Source of the DNA: an uncultured Flavobacteriia bacterium | GTDB lineage: Bacteria; Bacteroidota; Bacteroidia; Flavobacteriales_D; Crocinitomicaceae | Direction of reading: 5' to 3' | NCBI GenBank assembly: GCA_903928365.1 | Contig: CAIYQV010000188.1 | Span: forward strand, 1-12,694 | Length of the DNA: 12,694 nucleotides | Shown: positions 7,230-12,694 of the stretch, in pieces | Position numbering within the stretch: the stretch's first letter is position 1 | Layout: the number at the start of each line of letters is the position of its first letter | The notes under the pieces: model-generated | The model's database searches: none | What the model saw: the letters and a program-made list of their open reading frames with translations, nothing else | What the model was told of the DNA's origin: nothing | Program-made: the position numbers and the translations under genes

Positions 7230-7998
7230 AGCAGGGCTTCTGCTTCTTCTTGTTACGGGGTGCGGAAAAAAGGAGGATTTCAGATCAGTTCTCTTAGTTT
7301 CACATGCAGGCATGGGCTTAAACATTCAGAATTCAATTTATCATGACAATAGTCGGGAAGCACTGGATATGGCATGTTCGATGATAGGTTGTGATGGAGT
7401 AGAAGTGGATGTTCAATTATCAAAAGACGGTGAACTTTGGTTATATCATGATGCCACGCTGGAAAGTGAATCAAATGGGGAAGGATGTGTTCCGGAATTA
7501 ACTCGCGATGAACTGGAAGACATTCGTTATAATTCCGTTCATAAGGAGAAGTTGTGTCCGCTTTCGGAAATTTCAAATGAGGAATTGTCCGGGAAAGAGC
7601 TATTCCTCGACTTGAGACATCTCAACGCATGTGCTCAGACTTTTGTATCCGTCGATGCCATGATCAATCAAATTTCCAAGCTTTCCTTTGTGCAAACGAA
7701 ATGCTGGGTCATCACAAACTACAACGAATGGATCCACCCTTTAAAACAAGCGAATTTCAAAGTGCTTTTTCAATTGGATGAATCAGCCGCTGTTCCTCAA
7801 GAAGCAGCTTCTGCAGATGGTTATGTTATTCGCAATAGTATCATAACCTCAGATCAGGTGCAGGAAATACATGATTCCGGTAAGAAATTATTTATTTTTG
7901 ATGTGAGGTCACCTAAAGGAATCCGTTCCGCGCTAGGAAAACATCCAGATGGGGTACTTTCAGATGATATTCGGGCGGCAATAATTGAGAAGAACTGA
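7195..7998 (+). CDS. Glycerophosphodiester phosphodiesterase-like lipoprotein
   Basis: A protein of 267 residues from ATG 7195. The N-terminus has a hydrophobic run, LLLLLVTGC, with the lipobox Cys at 23, so it is probably a lipoprotein facing the periplasm. The mature part resembles GDPD TIM-barrel enzymes, which hydrolyse glycerophosphodiesters to glycerol 3-phosphate and an alcohol: SHAGMG (His37) in place of the usual HRG, VEVDVQ (metal ligands E70 and D72), SKDGELWLYHD (H85) and a C-terminal PDGVLSDD. The Arg of HRG is replaced, as in HGGMG-type variants, so specificity may differ from classical GlpQ/UgpQ. ATG 7195 is preferred over the upstream in-frame ATG 7111, because it puts the lipobox at a normal distance. 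It overlaps the preceding gene by 35 bases and its TGA shares one base with the next ATG. Confidence 0.8.
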   Translation: MDRWDWHEIFAKAGLLLLLVTGCGKKEDFRSVLLVSHAGMGLNIQNSIYHDNSREALDMACSMIGCDGVEVDVQLSKDGELWLYHDATLESESNGEGCVPELTRDELEDIRYNSVHKEKLCPLSEISNEELSGKELFLDLRHLNACAQTFVSVDAMINQISKLSFVQTKCWVITNYNEWIHPLKQANFKVLFQLDESAAVPQEAASADGYVIRNSIITSDQVQEIHDSGKKLFIFDVRSPKGIRSALGKHPDGVLSDDIRAAIIEKN

Positions 7999-8339
7999 TG
8001 GCAAAGAAAAAAGAACGATTGAATGTAGTGTATTCAACGAATCCTGATTTTCATTATGAATATGATTCAGAAGAACAAGTAGTAACCCTTCCCAATGCTC
8101 AGCAAAAACTTTATGTGTCCATTGATCGCAAACAAAGGGCTGGTAAGGAAGTGACACTTGTTGAAGGATTTGTTGGCTCCGAGGAAGAACTGAAAGAACT
8201 AGGGAAATTACTCAAAAATAAGTGTGGTGTAGGCGGCTCGGTAAAAGACGGCGAGATCCTTATTCAGGGAAATTTTCGCGATAAGATTCTCGATCTACTT
8301 ACAAAAGAAGGGTACGGTGTAAAACGAAAGGGCGGTTAA
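7998..8339 (+). CDS. yciH: eIF1/SUI1-like translation factor YciH
   Basis: A protein of 113 residues with a C-terminal SUI1 domain: SIDRKQRAGKEVTLVEGFVG, then LGKLLKNKCGVGGSVKDGEI, IQGNFRDKILDLLTKEGY. The KNKCGxGGSVKDGEIxIQG core is the signature of bacterial and archaeal eIF1 homologues. The first 30 or so residues are a variable tail. In E. coli, YciH associates with the 30S subunit and influences start-site fidelity; it is not essential there. The domain is complete and of normal length. The start ATG is joined to the preceding stop as TGATG, so translation is probably coupled to the GDPD-like lipoprotein, with which it has no evident functional link. Confidence 0.92.
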   Translation: MAKKKERLNVVYSTNPDFHYEYDSEEQVVTLPNAQQKLYVSIDRKQRAGKEVTLVEGFVGSEEELKELGKLLKNKCGVGGSVKDGEILIQGNFRDKILDLLTKEGYGVKRKGG

Positions 8340-8405
8340 CCTAAAATGTGAAAAACATCGGGAAAAATATTTGCCTTACGTCACAGGAAGGTGAATGATT
8401 CCCTC

Positions 8406-8413
8406 TATATTTG
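8406..8413 (+). promoter_or_regulatory. Bacteroidota -7 promoter element before pyrR (TATATTTG)
   Basis: TATATTTG fits TAnnTTTG exactly and ends only 5 bases before ATG 8419. If used, transcription would start at or within a few bases of the start codon. The element lies inside the longer in-frame reading that begins at ATG 8395, which argues for the shorter pyrR start. A -33 TTG at the usual distance is not evident; a TTTG exists at 8370-8373 but is too far away. Confidence 0.55.
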
Positions 8414-8418
8414 TGTCA

Positions 8419-8967
8419 ATGGAAAAGCAGGTCATCCTCAATAGCAGGCATTTTGAACTCACACTGAACCGACTTTGCTACCAATTAATTGAACGTCACC
8501 ACGATTTCTCAGATACCGTACTGATTGGTTTACAACCAAGAGGTGTAAATGTGTTAGCCAGATTGAAATCTCAATTGGAAGCAATTTTAGGAACACCCGT
8601 TACTTGTGGAAATCTGGATATTACTTTTTACCGAGACGACTTCAGACGAAGAGAGCGTCCTATCATTCCAAGTGCAACGAACATTGATTTTGTCATTGAA
8701 GGAAAACAGGTGGTATTGATAGATGATGTACTATTTACAGGAAGGACTATTCGTTCGGGCCTGGATGCACTACTGGCTTTCGGTAGACCTAAAAAAGTAG
8801 AATTACTGGCATTGATCGACCGAAGATTTAATCGTGATTTGCCGATACAGGCAGATTATGTGGGGAAATCTGTCGATACCCTTTCAACAGAGCGTGTCTC
8901 TGTAGAGTGGAAAGAGATCGAAGGAGAGGATAAAGTTGTTTTGTTTACACCGGAGGCTAATGGATAA
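8419..8967 (+). CDS. pyrR: PyrR-like uracil phosphoribosyltransferase / pyrimidine regulator
   Basis: A protein of 182 residues of the type I phosphoribosyltransferase fold. The PRPP loop is VVLIDDVLFTGRT (98-110), preceded by LDITFYRDDF and followed by LIDRRFNRDLPIQADYVGKS, which corresponds to the PyrR segment LIDRGHRELPIRADYVGKN of Bacillus-type proteins. PyrR makes UMP from uracil and PRPP, and in Firmicutes also binds pyr mRNA to cause attenuation. Here the segment has RFNR in place of GHR, so RNA binding is uncertain. ATG 8419 is chosen because the in-frame ATG 8395 would read through the promoter-like TATATTTG. The gene overlaps pyrB by 8 bases, consistent with a pyrimidine operon. The identity is firm; the regulatory role is inferred. 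Confidence 0.93.
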   Translation: MEKQVILNSRHFELTLNRLCYQLIERHHDFSDTVLIGLQPRGVNVLARLKSQLEAILGTPVTCGNLDITFYRDDFRRRERPIIPSATNIDFVIEGKQVVLIDDVLFTGRTIRSGLDALLAFGRPKKVELLALIDRRFNRDLPIQADYVGKSVDTLSTERVSVEWKEIEGEDKVVLFTPEANG

Positions 8968-9892
8968 TTTGAGCGTAGAACATTTGACGGGGATCAAGGA
9001 TCTGACAAGACAGGATATCGAATTGATCTTTAAAACGGCTGACAGCTTCAAGGAAGTGATCAATCGTCCGATCAAAAAAGTACCTTCCTTACGCGATATT
9101 ACCATTGCAAACCTATTCTTTGAAAATTCGACGCGTACAAAGCTGTCTTTCGAACTTGCTGAAAAAAGACTTTCTGCAGATGTGATTAATTTCTCTGCTT
9201 CCGGAAGTTCGGTAAAAAAAGGAGAAACCCTGATCGATACGGTGAACAATATCTTATCGATGAAAGTAGATATGGTGGTGATGCGTCACCCCAATCCGGG
9301 TGCTGCGAAGTTTCTTTCAGAACGCATTTCGGCAAAAGTGGTGAATGCAGGTGACGGGACACACGAACATCCTACCCAGGCGCTCCTGGATGCCTTTTCG
9401 ATCCGTGAACGACTTGGTTCAGTAGAAGGAAAAAAAGTGGTGATTGTGGGTGATATACTTCATAGCCGAGTTGCGCTTTCGAATATTTATTGTTTACAGA
9501 AGTTAGGTGCAGAGGTCATGGTGTGTGGTCCAACTACACTTATCCCGAAATACATTCATGAGCTGGGTGTAAAGGTGGAGCATAACCTGCGTGCTGCTCT
9601 TGAATGGTGCGATGTGGCTAACATGCTGCGAATCCAATTGGAACGCCAGGATATTAAATATTTCCCTTCGCTTAGGGAGTATTCTATGCAGTTTGGACTA
9701 AATAAAGAGATCCTGGATTCACTGGATAAAGAAATAATTGTCATGCATCCCGGTCCGATCAATAGGGGGGTTGAAATCACCAGTGACGTGGCTGATTCTA
9801 AACAATCCATCATTCTTCAGCAAGTGGAGAATGGGGTCGCGGTACGAATGGCTGTTATCTATTTGCTGGCGGCAAAAATCGAGCGGCACTAA
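8960..9892 (+). CDS. pyrB: Aspartate carbamoyltransferase catalytic subunit
   Basis: A cytoplasmic enzyme of 310 residues that joins carbamoyl phosphate and aspartate to give N-carbamoyl-aspartate, the committed step of de novo pyrimidine synthesis. Visible signatures are FFENSTRTKLSFE (S57-T-R-T60, carbamoyl phosphate site), GDGTHEHPTQALLD (H137-P-T-Q140), VGDILHSRVALSN, MLRIQLER and VMHPGPINRGVE, all intact and in the usual order. The length matches the catalytic chain; no regulatory chain gene (pyrI) is seen nearby. ATG 8960 is chosen over the in-frame ATG 8936 because it begins at the normal N-terminus, lies 3 bases after a GGAGG sequence (8952-8956), and gives a short 8-base overlap with pyrR that suits coupled translation. 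A run of A residues follows the stop. Confidence 0.97.
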   Translation: MDNLSVEHLTGIKDLTRQDIELIFKTADSFKEVINRPIKKVPSLRDITIANLFFENSTRTKLSFELAEKRLSADVINFSASGSSVKKGETLIDTVNNILSMKVDMVVMRHPNPGAAKFLSERISAKVVNAGDGTHEHPTQALLDAFSIRERLGSVEGKKVVIVGDILHSRVALSNIYCLQKLGAEVMVCGPTTLIPKYIHELGVKVEHNLRAALEWCDVANMLRIQLERQDIKYFPSLREYSMQFGLNKEILDSLDKEIIVMHPGPINRGVEITSDVADSKQSIILQQVENGVAVRMAVIYLLAAKIERH

Positions 9893-9902
9893 AAAAAATT
9901 AC

Positions 9903-9910
9903 TACATTTG
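9903..9910 (+). promoter_or_regulatory. Bacteroidota -7 promoter element before the STAS gene (TACATTTG)
   Basis: TACATTTG fits TAnnTTTG exactly and lies in the 32-base gap between pyrB and the STAS gene, ending 14 bases before ATG 9925. The preceding bases include an 8-A tract (9891-9898). It would give a leader of only about 5-10 bases and allow the STAS/rnz pair to be expressed apart from pyrRB. No clear -33 TTG is present. Confidence 0.5.
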
Positions 9911-9924
9911 GACAAACACGAACA

Positions 9925-10266
9925 ATGAACTTCGAAACCTCGCAAAATAAGAACGAAGCTATTGTAAAGACGAAAGTTGAGAAACTGGACGCATCCAATG
10001 CTTCTGAGTTGAAAGCCGAACTGACACTTCTGAATAAGCAAGGAGTGAATAATGTGGTGATCGATATGACTCAGACAAAATATTGTGATTCATCTGGTTT
10101 GAGTGCTATCCTCATGGCAAACAGGTTGTGCAAGGATACGAATGGTCATTTTGTTTTGTGTGGACTTCAGGAAAATGTCTACAAGCTTATTCAGATTGCA
10201 CAACTGGACAAAGTGTTGCTGATCACTGAAGATCAAAACGCGGCTTTGGAGGCGATTCGAAAGTGA
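9925..10266 (+). CDS. STAS-domain anti-sigma-factor-antagonist-like protein
   Basis: A single-domain protein of 113 residues that matches the SpoIIAA/RsbV type of STAS domain. It has VVIDMTQTKYCDSSGLSAIL, in which the DSSGL loop (55-59) carries the Ser57 that kinases phosphorylate in this family. In partner switching, the unphosphorylated form binds an anti-sigma kinase or another regulator and frees its target. Its kinase and phosphatase are not adjacent, though a SiaB-type kinase lies about 4.4 kb upstream. The stop TGA overlaps the GTG start of ribonuclease Z by 4 bases, so the two are co-translated. The gene has its own -7 element. The family is clear; the pathway it serves is not. Confidence 0.9.
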   Translation: MNFETSQNKNEAIVKTKVEKLDASNASELKAELTLLNKQGVNNVVIDMTQTKYCDSSGLSAILMANRLCKDTNGHFVLCGLQENVYKLIQIAQLDKVLLITEDQNAALEAIRK

Positions 10267-11177
10267 GTTTTGACGTTACCATTCTAGGCAGCGGAGCTGC
10301 TATTCCAACTTCCAGAAGAAATCCTACAGCGCAATATGTTGTTTGCAATGATCGTCATATTCTGATTGATTGCGGAGAAGGTACGCAAATGCAAATACGC
10401 CGGTTTGGTGTTCGTTTTCAACGCATATCACATATACTCATTTCTCACCTGCATGGGGATCATTTTTTCGGACTTGTTGGTCTGCTCAGTACGATGCATT
10501 TGATGGGCAGGGACAAAGGAATCACGATTTACGGTCCTCCTGAATTAGAGCAGATTGTTCGTCTGCAACTTGAGGTTGGGGGTGCTAAGCCGGAATTTGA
10601 ATTGAGCTTCATCGTAACTTCAACTAAAGAGCCACAAGTACTTTTTAGTGATAAAATGATCGAGATCAGTTCGTTTCCACTCAAACATCGAATTCCGACT
10701 ACTGGTTTTTTAATCCGTGAACAAAGAAAGGAGCGTAACCTGGATAGTGAGGCTTTAAAAGGAAGTGGGTTGGGTATAGCGCATTTTCCTAAATTGAAAA
10801 ATGGGGAAGATGTGATTTTGGAATCTGGTGAGGTCCGTAAAGCGATTGATTATACTTTTGATCCCAAGCCATCTCACTCGTATGCGTTTTGTTCTGATAC
10901 AGCATATTTGCCTTCCCTGGCTGATGTAGTAAAGGAAGTAAGTGTGCTGTATCATGAGGCAACGTTCACGGAAAAAGATAGGGATCGTGCAAAAGCCACC
11001 TATCATTCTACGGCATCCCAAGCAGCGATGATAGCTAAAAACGGACACGTTGGAAGGTTATTGCTCGGGCATTTGAGTGCACGTTATTCAGGTGTAGAAA
11101 ATCATTTGAAAGAAGCTCAAGAGATCTTTTCAGAAGTAGAAGTGGTGGAGGACGGAATGAATATCCAGATTTCTTAG
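10263..11177 (+). CDS. rnz: Ribonuclease Z (tRNA 3' endonuclease)
   Basis: A protein of 304 residues of the metallo-beta-lactamase fold, the normal length of short-form RNase Z, which cuts tRNA precursors after the discriminator base to allow CCA addition. Zinc-site motifs are complete: SHLHGDH (H62, H64, D66, H67), PLKHRIPTTGF (H142), SDTAY (D212), HEATF (H231), TYHSTASQAA (H248) and GHLSARY (H270). The start is a GTG at 10263 within GTGA, overlapping the STAS stop; the N-terminus MSFDVTILGSGAAIPT is exactly where the family begins, so this rare start is well supported. No strong terminator follows; 99 bases separate it from parE. Confidence 0.97.
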   Translation: MSFDVTILGSGAAIPTSRRNPTAQYVVCNDRHILIDCGEGTQMQIRRFGVRFQRISHILISHLHGDHFFGLVGLLSTMHLMGRDKGITIYGPPELEQIVRLQLEVGGAKPEFELSFIVTSTKEPQVLFSDKMIEISSFPLKHRIPTTGFLIREQRKERNLDSEALKGSGLGIAHFPKLKNGEDVILESGEVRKAIDYTFDPKPSHSYAFCSDTAYLPSLADVVKEVSVLYHEATFTEKDRDRAKATYHSTASQAAMIAKNGHVGRLLLGHLSARYSGVENHLKEAQEIFSEVEVVEDGMNIQIS

Positions 11178-11203
11178 GTTTTTCAACCGAATTTAGTTCA
11201 AAA

Positions 11204-11216
11204 GTCACATTGTGAC
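11204..11216. promoter_or_regulatory. Perfect inverted repeat GTCACA-T-TGTGAC upstream of parE
   Basis: GTCACA (11204-11209) and TGTGAC (11211-11216) are perfect reverse complements around a single T. The repeat sits between rnz and parE, 27 bases upstream of the -7 element at 11243. It could be an operator for a dimeric regulator that would cover the -33 to -60 area, or a weak 5-bp hairpin with an ATT loop. A repeat of this size occurs by chance a few times in 12 kb, so position is the main reason to list it. Confidence 0.3.
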
Positions 11217-11242
11217 GGGGTGTTTTAGCCTTAATCATTTCC

Positions 11243-11250
11243 TAAATTTG
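11243..11250 (+). promoter_or_regulatory. Bacteroidota -7 promoter element before parE (TAAATTTG)
   Basis: TAAATTTG matches TAnnTTTG exactly, 26 bases before ATG 11277, giving an expected leader of about 15-20 bases. A -33 TTG at normal spacing is not evident; TGTTTT at 11221-11226 is the nearest T-rich block. It would make parE independent of the rnz transcript. Confidence 0.55.
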
Positions 11251-11276
11251 TTAGTTAGGGTTCAACTCGTTTTAAC

Positions 11277-12694
11277 ATGGCTGAAAATCAGTATACAGAA
11301 GATAATATCCGCTCACTTGACTGGAAGGAACATATCCGATTAAGACCGGGGATGTACATCGGTAAATTGGGTGATGGAGCAGCTGCAGATGACGGTATTT
11401 ACATTCTTGTGAAAGAAGTGGTAGATAACTGCATCGATGAGTTTGTAATGGGTAACGGGAAGCGTGTGGATATCCGTGTGAAAGACGGGAAGGTTACCGT
11501 GCGAGATTACGGTCGCGGAATCCCTTTGGGTAAAGTGATCGATTGTGTTTCTCAGATCAATACCGGGGGTAAATATGATTCCAAGGCGTTTAAGAAGTCT
11601 GTAGGTTTGAATGGAGTGGGTACAAAAGCGGTGAACGCATTGTCGGCCCATTTCATGGTCTACTCGGTGAGAGACGGGGAAAAGAAACAGGCTTCATTTG
11701 TTAGAGGTGAATTAGTGGAAGAATTACCTGTTACCAAATGCGATGAACAGAACGGAACCTACGTTGAATTTATACCGGACGAAACCATCTTTAAGAAGTT
11801 TGCTTTCAAAACAGCTTACCTCGACAAGATGATGTGGAATTACTGCTATCTGAATCGGGGATTGGCCATCTATTTTAATGGAGAAAAATACCAGTCTAAG
11901 GATGGTCTAAAGGATTTGTTGGAGAATAACATGGATGGAGACCCTCTTTATCCAATCATCCATTTGGAGGGCGAAGATATTGAGGTGGCATTCACGCATG
12001 GTAAGACCTATGGAGAAGATTATTATTCTTTTGTGAACGGTCAGCATACCACACAAGGAGGTACACATCAAAGCGCTTTTAGAGAATCCGTAGCGAAGGT
12101 GATTCGTGATTTCTACAATAAAAATTATGAACCATCCGATATACGACAGTCGATCGTAGCAGCGATTGCTGTGAAAGTGATAGAACCGGTATTTGAATCT
12201 CAGACAAAAACGAAATTAGGTTCACAGGAAATAGAACCAGGAGGAAAGTCCATGCGTGCTTTCGTCAATGACTTTCTCAAAGAGAGTTTGGATAATTACC
12301 TGCATCGTAATGCCGATGTTGCTGAATTGATCGAACGTAAGATCAAGCAATCAGAGCGTGAACGCAAGGAGTTGACAGGAATTCGAAAATTGGCTCGTGA
12401 TCGTGCAAAGAAGGCAAGTCTTCACAATAAGAAATTAAGAGATTGTCGTATCCATCTTACGGACTTGAAGGATGAGCGCCGTGTGGAAACTACCTTGTTT
12501 ATTACGGAGGGTGATTCTGCTAGTGGTTCGATCACAAAATCAAGGGATGTGAATACACAAGCCGTATTCTCCTTACGAGGTAAGCCGCTGAATTGTTATG
12601 GATTGACGAAAAAGGTCGTTTATGAAAATGAAGAGTTCAATCTGGTCCAGGCTGCATTGGATATCGAAGAGGAGATGGATAACTTGCGTTACAA
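11277..12694 (+). CDS. parE: DNA topoisomerase IV subunit B, C-terminus beyond the window
   Basis: The first 472 residues of a type IIA topoisomerase B subunit; the frame is open at the right edge. The GHKL ATPase parts are RLRPGMYIGKLG (21-32), EVVDNCIDEF (E47 general base, N51 Mg site), RDYGRGIP (D77) and GLNGVGTKAVNALS (110-123, ATP lid). The transducer-domain lysine loop is SQTKTKLGS (308-316), and the toprim motif FITEGDSASG has Glu411. RLRPGMYIGKLGDG and DEFVMGNGK are typical of Bacteroidota ParE, whereas GyrB has KRPAMYIGD-like sequence there, hence ParE over GyrB. With ParC it decatenates daughter chromosomes using ATP. Roughly the last quarter of the protein is missing. ATG 11277 gives the usual short N-terminal tail. 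Confidence 0.9.
   Translation, partial: MAENQYTEDNIRSLDWKEHIRLRPGMYIGKLGDGAAADDGIYILVKEVVDNCIDEFVMGNGKRVDIRVKDGKVTVRDYGRGIPLGKVIDCVSQINTGGKYDSKAFKKSVGLNGVGTKAVNALSAHFMVYSVRDGEKKQASFVRGELVEELPVTKCDEQNGTYVEFIPDETIFKKFAFKTAYLDKMMWNYCYLNRGLAIYFNGEKYQSKDGLKDLLENNMDGDPLYPIIHLEGEDIEVAFTHGKTYGEDYYSFVNGQHTTQGGTHQSAFRESVAKVIRDFYNKNYEPSDIRQSIVAAIAVKVIEPVFESQTKTKLGSQEIEPGGKSMRAFVNDFLKESLDNYLHRNADVAELIERKIKQSERERKELTGIRKLARDRAKKASLHNKKLRDCRIHLTDLKDERRVETTLFITEGDSASGSITKSRDVNTQAVFSLRGKPLNCYGLTKKVVYENEEFNLVQAALDIEEEMDNLRY

Noticed and set aside
8395..8418. Longer N-terminus for PyrR starting at ATG 8395
   Set aside because: The extra eight residues read through an exact -7 promoter element, and the protein begins normally at ATG 8419.
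8936..8959. Longer N-terminus for PyrB starting at ATG 8936
   Set aside because: It adds eight unlikely residues inside pyrR; ATG 8960 fits the family N-terminus and sits just after GGAGG.
11340..11651. Minus-strand reading opposite parE, encoding a 103-residue product
   Set aside because: It is antisense to the conserved ATPase domain of parE and has no family features.
1..12694. Mobile elements, defence or biosynthetic cluster, tRNA genes
   Set aside because: No transposase, integrase, terminal repeats, nuclease or defence domains or tRNA-like folds were seen; all genes are co-directional and of chromosomal housekeeping or envelope type.

Overview
The window looks like a chromosomal segment of a Bacteroidota bacterium, most likely of Flavobacteriales type; the genus cannot be fixed from sequence alone. 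The evidence is a giant surface protein with SprB repeats and a type B C-terminal sorting domain of the type IX secretion system, exact TAnnTTTG promoter -7 elements just upstream of several starts, few Shine-Dalgarno-like sites, and a Bacteroidota-style topoisomerase IV subunit B. All genes lie on the + strand and are tightly packed. I see no mobile element, tRNA, rRNA or CRISPR array, and no gene-free stretch longer than about 100 bases.

Left part (1-6486): the tail of a YkgJ-type cysteine-cluster protein is followed by a 1.6-kilo-residue secreted adhesin-like protein (signal peptide, glycine-rich segment, Ig-like domain, ten SprB repeats, second Ig-like domain, type B sorting domain). A SiaB-family kinase of the partner-switching type follows within 23 bases, then a histone-deacetylase-superfamily hydrolase 19 bases further on. 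These three could be one transcript.

Middle part (6487-8339): a promoter-like element precedes a tiny Cys/Lys-rich protein of 47 residues. Then come a small exported, probably outer-membrane protein of unknown function, a GDPD-like lipoprotein overlapping it by 35 bases, and an eIF1/SUI1-like YciH translation factor whose start overlaps the lipoprotein stop by one base.

Right part (8340-12694): pyrR and pyrB form a translationally coupled pyrimidine pair (8-base overlap). A STAS-domain anti-sigma-factor-antagonist-like protein with its own -7 element overlaps the ribonuclease Z start by 4 bases. A further promoter leads into parE, which runs off the right edge.

The core metabolic and informational genes are ordinary. 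The parts most worth a second look are the adhesin/SiaB-kinase pairing without a visible SiaC partner, the unannotated Cys-rich mini-protein, and the pyrR promoter, which sits so close to the start codon that the mRNA would be nearly leaderless. I do not see convincing evidence of a wholly new system.
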